Made by a program: the position numbers and the translations under genes
Shown: positions 1 to 7,938 of the stretch, piece after piece
Layout: every line of letters begins with the position of its first letter
Position numbering within the stretch: the stretch's first letter is position 1
Assembly: GCA_937957975.1 (NCBI GenBank)
Contig: CALFFK010000093.1
Span: forward strand, 1 to 32,350
Source of the DNA: an uncultured Neomegalonema sp.
Lineage (GTDB): Bacteria; Pseudomonadota; Alphaproteobacteria; Rhodobacterales; Rhodobacteraceae
Direction of reading: 5' to 3'
DNA: 32,350 bases
The notes under the pieces: generated by a model
Databases searched by the model: none
What the model was told of the DNA's origin: nothing
What the model saw: the letters and a program-made list of their open reading frames with translations, nothing else

Positions 1-231
1 TTATTTTTTGGTGTATCAGAGGCGCAGCACGGGAATAGTACATCACAGATAATGATGGCGGGTTCGAATTCTAAAATAATACCGCAATAAAATATCTTAG
101 TTATATTGCCAAGATTACAGCCATACGGATTTCAATAAAAAATTGCGCAATCATTAATGTAATATCGTGTTTTTTTATTCTACAAACAGAAAAATAGGCA
201 AAGAAACCCACCCCCCATTTGTACAAATTTT

Positions 232-237
232 TATAAT
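232..237 (+). promoter_or_regulatory. Candidate -10 box upstream of the transaldolase gene
   Basis: A perfect TATAAT lies in the AT-rich leader, 212 bases before the GTG start of the transaldolase gene. No good -35 hexamer is seen 16-18 bases upstream, so this is only a candidate. It could drive the transaldolase, DUF484 and xerC run. Confidence 0.3.
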
Positions 238-240
238 ACA

Positions 241-266
241 CGCCTGACTACCCAATAAATCAGGCG
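241..266. repeat. Small perfect inverted repeat in the leader
   Basis: CGCCTGA (241-247) is repeated inverted as TCAGGCG (260-266) around a 12-base loop. It lies immediately after the candidate -10 box, so it could be a 5' hairpin of the transcript or an operator. There is no T-run on either side to make it a classical terminator. Confidence 0.4.
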
Positions 267-449
267 CATTAATGTCAAATTTCAACAAATTCAGATAATT
301 TACAGAAATCTACTGGTCGCCGTGACAAGCCATGCCCGCACGGAATGTCCAAAAAGAAAACTCCTGCTAACACGTCCTCGTGCTGGCCACGGAATCCCTT
401 TTCCGTTACCGTCGCAATAACCCTAATGAACCCTTTCAGGATCGCGCCC

Positions 450-1103
450 GTGAAGTTCTTCATAGATACCGCCGAAATTGATGAAATCCGCGCACTTGCA
501 CCCTCCGGGCTGGTGGATGGAGTGACGACGAACCCTTCGTTGATTGCCAAATCGGGACGTGACTTCAAAGAGGTGGTGGCCGAAATCTGCGCGGTGGTCG
601 AGGGGCCGGTCAGTGCGGAAGTCACCGCCATCGAAAGCAAAGCGATGATTAAGGAAGGTCGCGCATTGGCGAAGATCGCGGATAATGTCTGCATCAAGCT
701 GCCATTGACCTTCGATGGGTTGGTTGCCTGTCGTGCGCTGGTCGATGACGGACACCAGACCAATGTAACGCTGTGCTTTTCGGCCAATCAGGCGTTACTC
801 GCGGCAAAGGCCGGCGCGACATATATCTCGCCATTCATCGGACGACTGGATGATATGGGCATCGACGGGATGGAGTTGATCGAGGAGATCCGCACCATCT
901 ACGACAATTATATGTTCGAGACGCAGATCCTCGCCGCTTCCATCCGCACCGTGAACCACGTCAAGTTAAGTGCGCTGGCCGGGGCCGATGTGGCAACGAT
1001 ACCACCTGCCACACTCAAGACGCTGACCAAACACCCACTGACAGACAAAGGGCTGGAAGCTTTTCTGAAAGATTGGGAAAAGACCGGACAATCGATCCTC
1101 TAA
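450..1103 (+). CDS. fsa: Transaldolase / fructose-6-phosphate aldolase-like protein
   Basis: A cytosolic aldolase of the short transaldolase class (TalC/FSA type), acting on sugar phosphates in the pentose-phosphate area. From the GTG at 450 it has 217 residues, the usual length of this class. The N-terminus reads [13 protein letters not shown], a family hallmark, followed by DGVTTNPSL near residue 23. The Schiff-base lysine is predicted to be Lys83 in CIKLPLT, matching Lys85 of E. coli FSA. The segment SPFIGRLDD is also typical. The GTG start is chosen because AGGA at 438-441 sits 8 bases upstream; ATGs at 345 and 426 would add residues foreign to the family. It precedes DUF484 and xerC in the same direction. 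Whether it acts as true transaldolase or as an aldolase cannot be told from sequence. Confidence 0.92.
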   Translation: MKFFIDTAEIDEIRALAPSGLVDGVTTNPSLIAKSGRDFKEVVAEICAVVEGPVSAEVTAIESKAMIKEGRALAKIADNVCIKLPLTFDGLVACRALVDDGHQTNVTLCFSANQALLAAKAGATYISPFIGRLDDMGIDGMELIEEIRTIYDNYMFETQILAASIRTVNHVKLSALAGADVATIPPATLKTLTKHPLTDKGLEAFLKDWEKTGQSIL

Positions 1104-1112
1104 AAAAGAGGA
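1096..1112 (+). terminator. Weak hairpin at the end of the transaldolase gene
   Basis: TCCTCT (1096-1101) pairs with AGAGGA (1107-1112) around an AAAAA loop, overlapping the stop codon. No T-run follows, so termination would be weak at best, and read-through into the DUF484 gene is likely. Confidence 0.25.
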
Positions 1113-1154
1113 CGGCAATAATAAAACTATAAGAATAGACAGAGGGATCGAGGC

Positions 1155-1898
1155 ATGAGCACAGAAGTAACAGGCAGTGAGGCACTGGAGCACACACCAA
1201 GGCGCGCCAAACTGGGGCGCAATACTGTCCGCAATTACATCCTCGAAAATCCGGCAGTGGTGCTGGATGATGCGGAAATCTCATCGCGACTCGTGGAACT
1301 GGCCGGGGAACGCTACGGCACAAATGTCGTCAGTATGCAGACTGCCGTGATGGCACGGATGCGCGAACGGCTGCGCGTGATCGAGATCGAACGCGAGGAA
1401 ATGCTGGACGCGGCGGAAGCAAATCTCGTCTCAATGAATCAGGTCCATGATGCGATCCTGCACATGCTTGAAGCCCCCTCCTTTCAGGATTTCATCGACA
1501 TCGTTGGCAGCCAGTTCGGTGAATTACTGGTTGTCGATTCCGTGCGTCTCTGCGTCGAGACGCCCCCGGCGAAGGACGCCCAGCGCGCCGGGGACATCGG
1601 CACCCTTTGCCCCATCGCGCCGGGGTCAGTGAACGCCTTTTTCCACGGCGCACCATGGGGTGTGGCGCTGCGCGCGGTTGAGGAACCGACACGGGCGCTG
1701 CATACGGACGGAAACATTGAGTCCGAGGCACTCGTTCGTCTTGATTTCGGCCCCGGCTCGCAACCCGGAATCCTGTTGTTCGGCGCGCGCGACCCGGATC
1801 GCTTTCACGAGGAACAGGGCGGCGATCTTCTGGTCTTCCTTGGGGGCGCAGTCAGCCGCGTCATGCGGCACTGGCTGGACGAGCCAGAGATCGTTTGA
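1155..1898 (+). CDS. DUF484 family protein
   Basis: A soluble 247-residue protein of the DUF484 family, whose members resemble GAF domains and very often sit directly upstream of xerC. Its biochemical role is not established. The sequence shows an N-terminal helical segment with YILENPAVVLDDAEI near residue 25, a coiled-coil-like stretch rich in R, E and M around residues 60-100, then a GAF-like alpha/beta part ending in DLLVFLGGAVSRVMRHWL. The ATG at 1155 follows GAGG at 1147-1150. Its stop codon overlaps the xerC start, implying translational coupling to the recombinase. The family call rests on sequence style plus this conserved context. Confidence 0.85.
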   Translation: MSTEVTGSEALEHTPRRAKLGRNTVRNYILENPAVVLDDAEISSRLVELAGERYGTNVVSMQTAVMARMRERLRVIEIEREEMLDAAEANLVSMNQVHDAILHMLEAPSFQDFIDIVGSQFGELLVVDSVRLCVETPPAKDAQRAGDIGTLCPIAPGSVNAFFHGAPWGVALRAVEEPTRALHTDGNIESEALVRLDFGPGSQPGILLFGARDPDRFHEEQGGDLLVFLGGAVSRVMRHWLDEPEIV

Positions 1899-2794
1899 CG
1901 GTTCGCCCCCTCGTCGAAGACTGGCGGCGCGCTCTCATCGCGCGAGGGGGCAGTTCGGCCACATTGGATGCCTATACCCGTGATGTGTGGCGGTTTCTTC
2001 GGGCGCTGGGCGACCCTGAAATAATGACCGGCGACGACCTTGGCGCGCTGACCCAGCAACAAATACGGGGCTGGATGGCCGAGTTGCGACGCGAAGGACT
2101 GGGCAAGGCCAGTGTTGCACGGGCACTATCTTCAGTGAAAAGTTTCTACCACCATGCCAGTGAGACCCATGGCATCCGCGCCGATGTAGTTCGTGCCGCG
2201 CGTGGCCCTCGCGCGCCCAAGCCCCTGCCCCGCCCACTGAATGAAAAAGATGCGGCGACAGTGCTGACCATGACAGGATTGGACAGCGATCACGAATGGG
2301 TCGCCTTGCGCGATACAGCGGTGCTGACACTACTGTACGGCTGCGGGTTACGACGGTCGGAGGCGCTGTCCTTATGTGGTCGCGACGTCCCGCTGGGCGA
2401 AATATTGAGGATTACCGGCAAGGGGAAAAAGGAACGGCTCGTTCCGGTCCTGCCCATCGCACGCGAGGCCGTGGATGCCTATGTCGCGGCCTGCCCTTAT
2501 CCTTTGGCTCAGGACAGTCCACTCTTTGTCGGGGTGCGCGGCGGAGCACTGAATGCAAGGATCGTAAGCGGAGCGATGCAGACCATCCGCGCAGCAATGG
2601 GCTTGCCGGACAGCGCAACACCCCACGCCCTGCGCCATTCCTTTGCCACGCATCTATTGAGCGCGGGGGGCGATCTGCGGACGATCCAGACCTTGCTAGG
2701 CCATGCCAGCCTCGCCAGCACCGAGCGTTACACGGCAGTTGACGAGACGCGCCTGCTGGAAGTCTACGATCAGGCGCATCCCAAGGCGTTATAA
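1895..2794 (+). CDS. xerC: Tyrosine recombinase XerC
   Basis: A site-specific tyrosine recombinase that, with XerD, resolves chromosome dimers at dif. It has 299 residues, the normal XerC/D length. The N-terminal SAM-like DNA-binding domain covers about residues 5-95. All catalytic residues are visible: Arg153 in YGCGLRRSE, a lysine in TGKGKKER near 176, His244 and Arg247 in HALRHSF, His270 in LLGHASL and the nucleophile Tyr279 in ERYTAV. The start is TTG at 1895, read from a TTGA overlap with the DUF484 stop, so expression should depend on upstream translation. XerC rather than XerD is inferred mainly from the DUF484 neighbour. No attachment site or phage gene is nearby, which argues against a mobile integrase. 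Confidence 0.93.
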   Translation: MTVRPLVEDWRRALIARGGSSATLDAYTRDVWRFLRALGDPEIMTGDDLGALTQQQIRGWMAELRREGLGKASVARALSSVKSFYHHASETHGIRADVVRAARGPRAPKPLPRPLNEKDAATVLTMTGLDSDHEWVALRDTAVLTLLYGCGLRRSEALSLCGRDVPLGEILRITGKGKKERLVPVLPIAREAVDAYVAACPYPLAQDSPLFVGVRGGALNARIVSGAMQTIRAAMGLPDSATPHALRHSFATHLLSAGGDLRTIQTLLGHASLASTERYTAVDETRLLEVYDQAHPKAL

Positions 2795-2855
2795 CACCCC
2801 GATCTGGTTGCTGATTCTTTCTGGAGTAATCGGCGATCAGGTTGAGCCAAAGAGT

Positions 2856-2891
2856 GTCAGGAAATGCGCGGCTCCTGGGGCATTTCCTGAC
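2856..2891. terminator. 12-bp perfect hairpin between convergent xerC and kdsB
   Basis: GTCAGGAAATGC (2856-2867) and GCATTTCCTGAC (2880-2891) form a perfect 12-bp stem with a 12-base loop. It lies between the convergent ends of xerC and kdsB, where a bidirectional terminator is expected. Neither flank has a strong T-run, so the mechanism may be Rho-assisted or the hairpin may protect mRNA ends. Confidence 0.5.
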
Positions 2892-2912
2892 CCATCCTGA
2901 TCGTCGAATACT

Positions 2913-3707
2913 CTAATCCAGCCCTTCGGCCTTCAACGCCGCTTCGATGCGGGGAATGTCTTCGGGGTTGTTGAGTTCCCAGAAAACACGGCCCCGGCCC
3001 TCCACTTCGACACAGCGGATGGGGATTCCATTCTCCAGAAAACGAAGCTGTTCAAGCCCCTCCAGTGTTTCCAATGGCCCGGCCTTCGCCGCTGCGTAGG
3101 CGCGCAGAGCGGCGGGGGTATAGGCGTAAAGGCCAACATGGTGGAAAACGGGCACAGGCTCATCCGGTACGGGGGGCTTGGGCAGAAACGGGATAACTTC
3201 CTTAGAGAAATACAGCGCGGACATATCCGCACCAAAGACGGCGGTAGTGCCACCAACCCGGCCCGCGCGGCGATCCTCCATAAAGTTGGTCCAGGTCTGG
3301 ATGTCACAGCGCAGGACAGGGGTGGCTACTGAGCCGCCCTTCGCCATCGCGGCGATCAAATCTTCGACGAACCATGCAGGGGTCAGTGGCGCATCACCTT
3401 GCAGATTCACCACAATATCCGGCTCCTCGCCCCGAACGCGGATGGCATCGACGCAACGCTCAGTACCATTGGCGCAGGATTCGGCGGTCATCGTCACATC
3501 GGCCCCAAAGGCGCGGGCAGCCTCTGCGATTCGATCATCATCCGTGGCGACCGTAACAGCATCAACACCCCGAACGGCCATCGCCGCGCGCCAGCTTCGT
3601 TCGATCAATGTCATCGCCTTACCCGACGCTCCCGTCAGGGTAGCCAGGGGCTTGCCGGGATAACGGCTCGATTTATAGCGGGCGGGTATGACGATCAGTG
3701 TTGACAT
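2913..3707 (-). CDS. kdsB: 3-deoxy-manno-octulosonate cytidylyltransferase
   Basis: A cytosolic enzyme that activates Kdo with CTP to CMP-Kdo for lipopolysaccharide inner-core synthesis. It has 264 residues, close to the family norm. The nucleotide-binding N-terminus reads VIPARYKSSRYPGKPLA, followed by VATDDDRIAEAA near residue 55, NGTERC near 80 and VNLQGDAPLTP near 100. The QGD core of the metal/CTP site is kept, but the usual Glu of QGDEP is Ala, a variant I recall from related alphaproteobacteria. HVGLYAY near residue 190 and the C-terminal NNPEDI segment are also typical. The ATG at 3707 has GGAG about 7 bases upstream. It is convergent with xerC and divergent from the flavin reductase gene. 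Confidence 0.93.
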   Translation of the reverse strand: MSTLIVIPARYKSSRYPGKPLATLTGASGKAMTLIERSWRAAMAVRGVDAVTVATDDDRIAEAARAFGADVTMTAESCANGTERCVDAIRVRGEEPDIVVNLQGDAPLTPAWFVEDLIAAMAKGGSVATPVLRCDIQTWTNFMEDRRAGRVGGTTAVFGADMSALYFSKEVIPFLPKPPVPDEPVPVFHHVGLYAYTPAALRAYAAAKAGPLETLEGLEQLRFLENGIPIRCVEVEGRGRVFWELNNPEDIPRIEAALKAEGLD

Positions 3708-3812
3708 TTCGGGTCTCCAGACGAGGTATACGTCCTGTTATCGCAGCCTGTGCTACGGGTCATCCTGCTATCGCTTGTCGATGGTGCAACACGTCCCTAA
3801 ATCAGACGGATT

Positions 3813-4373
3813 ATGCCTATTACCCGGATCGCCCCGACTATGACAAACCAGAGCACGGATATGCAGTGCCCTCCCCTCAAGCGCGCAAATGCCGGTGACG
3901 GGTTGGCTTTCCGCTCCTGCTTTGGATCATTCGCGACGGGCGTGTCGGTCGCAACCTGTATGGCAGACGGTGAAACGGGTACGGCGATCACGATTAACTC
4001 GCTGACTTCTGTGTCACTCGATCCGCCACTGGCGCTTTTCTGCCTGGAAAACAGTTCAGGAACGCTGGCCTCGTTTTTGAGGGCCGGGCATTTCGCACTG
4101 AATATCCTCGCTGAAGATCAACAGATGATCTCGAATAGGTATGCGCGCGATCACAACCCGGTCGAGGGGGATTTTGATATGCACTGGGGGTCCGGCGCGC
4201 CGATATTGAAGGGCGCACTGGCCGTGGCAGATTGTGTGTTGCATGATGTGTATGGCGGCGGAGATCATCGCATTCTCGTCGGACAGGTAGTCGAAACCGG
4301 CTGGCGCGCGGAAGCGAGGCCACTGCTCTACTATCGTGGCAGTTATGGCAGCATCGGTGATTCAGCATCCTGA
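3813..4373 (+). CDS. Flavin reductase family protein (FMN-binding split barrel)
   Basis: Likely a small NAD(P)H:flavin oxidoreductase supplying reduced FMN or FAD to a monooxygenase, as in the HpaC/NtaB family. Visible hallmarks are FRSCFGSFATGVSVAT near residue 30, the flavin-contact stretch ITINSLTSVSLDPPLALFCL near 60, and HFALNILAEDQ near 95. The late HRILVGQVV and PLLYYRGSYG segments close the split barrel. Length is 186 residues from 3813. Later in-frame ATGs at 3840 and 3861 are also possible, because no start has a strong ribosome-binding site; GACGGA just before 3813 is the best. It is divergent from kdsB. Its 3' end overlaps the next gene tail to tail by 31 bases. No partner monooxygenase is adjacent, so the physiological partner is unknown. 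Confidence 0.82.
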   Translation: MPITRIAPTMTNQSTDMQCPPLKRANAGDGLAFRSCFGSFATGVSVATCMADGETGTAITINSLTSVSLDPPLALFCLENSSGTLASFLRAGHFALNILAEDQQMISNRYARDHNPVEGDFDMHWGSGAPILKGALAVADCVLHDVYGGGDHRILVGQVVETGWRAEARPLLYYRGSYGSIGDSAS

Positions 4374-6838
4374 TTGGGCAACAGGACAAGAGTGCCTAAC
4401 GCTCCCGACTCGACTGTCTTGCGATCCGTTGACATCGGGACCAGATCGCCCTGTCGCCATAGGGGCGCTAGGTTACGATAGTATTCCGACAGCGGATGCC
4501 CGCTCGCCCCGGTCGAGACGACGAACATGGAGCGATCCAGATCCGCCAAATCGAAGACAGCGCGCATACCCGCCGCATGGACATTGGCATAGGGTTCAGG
4601 ACCAGTATGACTGACCGCACCACGGTTGAGCGTGTAATTGCCGCCGCTGGTTTCATGTACGATATTCACGAATGGTGCGAGCGACAGCTCAATTCCGGCG
4701 ATTGTCGTACCAATATCACCTAACGTCCGGTGCTTGTGCATCGCGCGGTGTGCTTCACCCCAACGCCATGCGTCGAGATCACGTCCGTAGCGTTCCTCCA
4801 GGGCATCCAACGCCACATCGAGGGCGCGCCCCGCCATCTCGCGACAGCTTTCCGCTGGCAGCGTCGCAGTGTCATCACACCACTGTGAGGCATTCTCAAT
4901 ATCGCGATAAACCCGCTCGATGAACAAAGGGCGCGAACCCTGATAATATTCAGCCAGTGGTCCAAGCTCATCATCTGCGATCAGATCACCAAGCGCATCA
5001 AGCCATGCCGTGAAGATCAGGCCTTCCGGTGCCCGTTCGCTCATTTGTCCATTCCAATCGCGCAAGCGGTTCAACGCCTTCTCGCGCAAGGGATGGGCAT
5101 CGGGAGCATTGCCGCTGCTCCAGAGATCTTCACCGATCAACGGGGCGATGGCACGGGCCATTTCGGAAACCGAGTCCATCTGAAGCGCACGAAAGCTTTC
5201 GACGCTATGGGTTTCACGCGCACCAAGCTGCTTGATAATGCGATTCAAGCGATAGGGGGCATCCCAGTCAAAGGAAAGATGCCGGGGAAACTCGGCATTA
5301 CCCACCCGGTTATTGGCATTCGCTACGGCGCCCGTGGCCGGATTGATTGTGCGCGGCAGAGCAGACGATTCGATCCAGCCAACCCAGTCATGGTCATCAT
5401 TCCATCCCGGCGATGGCAGGCGGCCCTGTATGCGACTGGTCAAACGGCGCAGCGGCACCCGGCCTGCGACGCCCATGCCTACAGTCGAAGCATCGGCAAC
5501 GACAAGGTTCAGGGCTGGGGCAACGTAATCATCCGCTGCACGCAAGGCTTCGGCCACAGTGCCAGCACCATTGAGGGTCATCAAGGCTTCGAAGCTGGTG
5601 TCATCATCCGACAGCGCGCTCCAGGACAGGGCCGGAACGTGATCGCGGGGGGTGACGGCGGCGAGACCGGCAACAGTGATCGGCAAAACAGGGCCGTGTC
5701 GCGTATGTCTGACAGACATTCTGACCGGAGCGGCAGAGCGAACACGGATCGTTTCGATCCGGGTTTCGAAATTCTCCCACCCGTCTGGTGTCTTGTAACG
5801 GTGGGGATAGTCGGGATCGACCTTCTCGATAAACACATCCAGATCGTCGATCTCGGCGGCGGTGATACCCCAGGCAATTCGATCATTACGCCCGATGACG
5901 ATGGCGGGCAGGCCGGGCAGACTGACCCCTATCAGCTCAATCCCTGGACCGCTGATCTGCACCGGATGCCATATGCCGGGGGCCGTGAGTGGCAGATGGG
6001 GGTCAGAAGCGAGAAGCGGGGCACGGCTGGCAGTATGTCGGCCATCCACAGCCCATGCGTTCGACGCCCCGGCGGCGCGCTCGTCGGTCAGGTTGCCCAG
6101 AGCGAACAGGGTATCTTCCGGCAGCACATCCGATGGCATGGTTTCGGCCTTCACGATGGGCAAGGTTCCAACGCCCTGCCCCGGATAATCCGGGAAGAGA
6201 TCGTGAACCTGTCGCGGCTCCAGCCCAAGAACAAAGCGCCCGCGCTTGACCTCCTTAGCCAGAGCACCGCGAGAAATCTGAAAGGCCATACCTTTCAGAA
6301 TCGATAGGGAATCAGCGGGGGTCCAATCATCAATCTCGCCGCCAAAAACGAAAAACTCCGGCGCTCCACGACCGTTACCCTGATCCGCGTTTTCACGAAT
6401 ACGCGCCGTTACGCCTTCAGCATAGGCATCAAGCACAGCACGCGCATTGAATGACAGCGCCGCAAGCGAGCGTTCTGCATGACCATCCAGATCCATCGCG
6501 CGCATTAATCGGTCGGTCGAGAGTGCGCGAGCGCCAAACCTCTCCGCCAGACGGCCTTGGGCGAGTCGCCGCGCCACATCCATCTGCCACAGGCGGTCCA
6601 CGGCATGAACGTAGCCAAGGGCAAACCATGCATCATGGGGCGTTTTGGCAAAGATGCGCGGAATGCCATGGGCATCGCGCACAACCTCGATTCGGGCGTC
6701 GATCCCTGCCATGCGTTCGGTTCCCGACAGTCTCGGTAACGAAAGCGAGGCAAGCATATAGACAGCGAGCACACCGCACAGGGTGAGAAGAAGCACCCCT
6801 GCCAATCCTTTTCGCAAGATGCGCCATATTCCACGCAC
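4343..6838 (-). CDS. Penicillin acylase family protein (Ntn-hydrolase)
   Basis: A large 831-residue amidohydrolase of the penicillin G acylase / acyl-homoserine-lactone acylase family, made as a precursor that cuts itself into alpha and beta chains. An N-terminal hydrophobic segment (about residues 12-33) serves as signal or membrane anchor, so it should act in the periplasm. The alpha part has IEVVRDAHGIPRIFA and ALGYVHAVDRLWQMD. The nucleophile is Ser259 in AGASNAWAV, which would become the N-terminus of the beta chain, followed by LLASDPHLPL. ANNRVG near residue 510 is another family signature. The start is GTG at 6838, supported by GAGGAG at 6854-6849. The substrate (beta-lactam, acyl-homoserine lactone or other acylated amine) cannot be read from sequence. 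Confidence 0.9.
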   Translation of the reverse strand: MRGIWRILRKGLAGVLLLTLCGVLAVYMLASLSLPRLSGTERMAGIDARIEVVRDAHGIPRIFAKTPHDAWFALGYVHAVDRLWQMDVARRLAQGRLAERFGARALSTDRLMRAMDLDGHAERSLAALSFNARAVLDAYAEGVTARIRENADQGNGRGAPEFFVFGGEIDDWTPADSLSILKGMAFQISRGALAKEVKRGRFVLGLEPRQVHDLFPDYPGQGVGTLPIVKAETMPSDVLPEDTLFALGNLTDERAAGASNAWAVDGRHTASRAPLLASDPHLPLTAPGIWHPVQISGPGIELIGVSLPGLPAIVIGRNDRIAWGITAAEIDDLDVFIEKVDPDYPHRYKTPDGWENFETRIETIRVRSAAPVRMSVRHTRHGPVLPITVAGLAAVTPRDHVPALSWSALSDDDTSFEALMTLNGAGTVAEALRAADDYVAPALNLVVADASTVGMGVAGRVPLRRLTSRIQGRLPSPGWNDDHDWVGWIESSALPRTINPATGAVANANNRVGNAEFPRHLSFDWDAPYRLNRIIKQLGARETHSVESFRALQMDSVSEMARAIAPLIGEDLWSSGNAPDAHPLREKALNRLRDWNGQMSERAPEGLIFTAWLDALGDLIADDELGPLAEYYQGSRPLFIERVYRDIENASQWCDDTATLPAESCREMAGRALDVALDALEERYGRDLDAWRWGEAHRAMHKHRTLGDIGTTIAGIELSLAPFVNIVHETSGGNYTLNRGAVSHTGPEPYANVHAAGMRAVFDLADLDRSMFVVSTGASGHPLSEYYRNLAPLWRQGDLVPMSTDRKTVESGALGTLVLLPNQDAESPMLP

Positions 6839-6999
6839 GTATCGTTCGCTCCTCTAAAGATTTCGCAGGAATACAGCCTTGACCTCCGGGGCGGCACAGC
6901 CATGGTGTCGCAACAAGGTTATCAGAAGCCTTAGACTGCCGGTTCCATGCGCCAGTATGTGGATCGGTTTCAAGACCATAAACCACAGGAGTTCAGAAA

Positions 7000-7872
7000 A
7001 TGGCGAAAGTTTCCTTCATCGGTCTGGGCGTCATGGGTTATCCGATGGCCGGATACCTCGCAAAAGGCGGGCATGACGTCACGGTTTACAACCGCACGGG
7101 ATCGAAGGCCGAGGCATGGGTAAAAGAGTATGGCGGCAGCCATGCTGCCAGTCCTGCGGAAGCCGCGAAGGATTGCGATTTCGTTATGGCCTGTGTCGGG
7201 AACGACGATGATTTGCGCTCTGTTACCACCGGCGATGGCGGCGCATTTGGCGCAATGAAGAAAGGCGCGATCTTCGTGGATCATACGACCGCCTCCGCCA
7301 AAGTCGCGCGCGAGCTTTATGATACCGCAAGGAACATGGGTTTCGACTTCATCGACGCCCCGGTTTCGGGCGGTCAGGCTGGTGCCGAGAACGGCCAACT
7401 GACCGTCATGTGCGGGGGCGACGAGGGGCCGTATGCCAAAGCCGAGTCGGTGATCGACCTCTATGCAAAATCATGTCGTCTTCTTGGAGAAGCAGGCGCA
7501 GGCCAACTGTGCAAGATGGTGAACCAGATCGCCATTGCCGGATTGGTGCAAGGTCTCGCTGAAGCACTGGAATTCGCCAACAAATCGGGCCTGGACGGGC
7601 GCGCGGTGGTCGATGTCATCTCAAAGGGCGCAGCGCAAAGCTGGCAGATGGAGAACCGTTTCGAGTGGGTTCTTGATGGGCAATACGAGGATAACAAGGG
7701 CTTTGCAGTGGATTGGATGCGCAAGGATCTGGGTATCTGTCTCGAACAGGCCAAGGAAGTCGGCGCGCGATTGCCTGTCACCGCGCTGGTGGATCAGTTC
7801 TACGCCGATGTGCAATCAATGGGCGGGAATCGATGGGATACATCCAGCCTCGTGATGCGATTGAACAAGTAG
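7000..7872 (+). CDS. NAD(P)-dependent beta-hydroxyacid dehydrogenase (3-hydroxyisobutyrate dehydrogenase family)
   Basis: A cytosolic oxidoreductase of the 3-hydroxyisobutyrate / tartronate-semialdehyde reductase family, 290 residues. The Rossmann motif FIGLGVMGYPMAGYL starts at residue 6. The substrate motif DAPVSGGQAGAENGQLT spans about 119-135. The catalytic lysine is Lys172 in GQLCKMVNQ, with Asn175 beside it. The C-terminal all-helical domain ends in SSLVMRLNK. The ATG at 7000 follows AGGAG at 6989-6993. The gene is divergent from the acylase gene, with a 160-base gap that must hold both promoters. The exact substrate is undetermined: valine catabolism (MmsB-like) and glyoxylate metabolism (GarR-like) are both possible. 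Confidence 0.88.
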   Translation: MAKVSFIGLGVMGYPMAGYLAKGGHDVTVYNRTGSKAEAWVKEYGGSHAASPAEAAKDCDFVMACVGNDDDLRSVTTGDGGAFGAMKKGAIFVDHTTASAKVARELYDTARNMGFDFIDAPVSGGQAGAENGQLTVMCGGDEGPYAKAESVIDLYAKSCRLLGEAGAGQLCKMVNQIAIAGLVQGLAEALEFANKSGLDGRAVVDVISKGAAQSWQMENRFEWVLDGQYEDNKGFAVDWMRKDLGICLEQAKEVGARLPVTALVDQFYADVQSMGGNRWDTSSLVMRLNK

Positions 7873-7899
7873 GGGCTGCCCTGCTCCGTAAACCCGGCT

Positions 7900-7935
7900 C
7901 TGTCGCACTCACGCTTTCATGCACGGGCGCGACAG
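7900..7935. terminator. Candidate hairpin between convergent genes
   Basis: CTGTCGC (7900-7906) pairs with GCGACAG (7929-7935) around a 22-base loop, in the short gap between the convergent dehydrogenase and quinone-oxidoreductase genes. GATTTAT follows on the plus side. The loop is long and no clean T-run is present. Confidence 0.3.
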
Positions 7936-7938
7936 GAT

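Larger units (their letters stand above)
1..449. other. AT-rich non-coding leader before the transaldolase gene
   Basis: No convincing gene is visible here, and base composition is clearly more AT-rich than the rest of the window up to about position 300. It contains A/T homopolymer runs, a TATAAT hexamer at 232-237 and a small perfect inverted repeat at 241-266. In-frame codons run upstream of the transaldolase start from an ATG at 345, but the region 345-449 encodes no recognisable family sequence and is treated as untranslated leader. The left edge may carry the tail of regulatory DNA of a gene outside the window. Confidence 0.6.

Noticed and set aside
55-75. tRNA T-loop-like GGGTTCGAATTC
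   Set aside because: No matching acceptor, D or anticodon arms are found around it and the T-stem does not pair.
5045-6307. 420-residue open frame opposite the penicillin acylase gene
   Set aside because: It is antisense to a well-supported gene, has no family features and an unnatural mix of basic and glycine residues.
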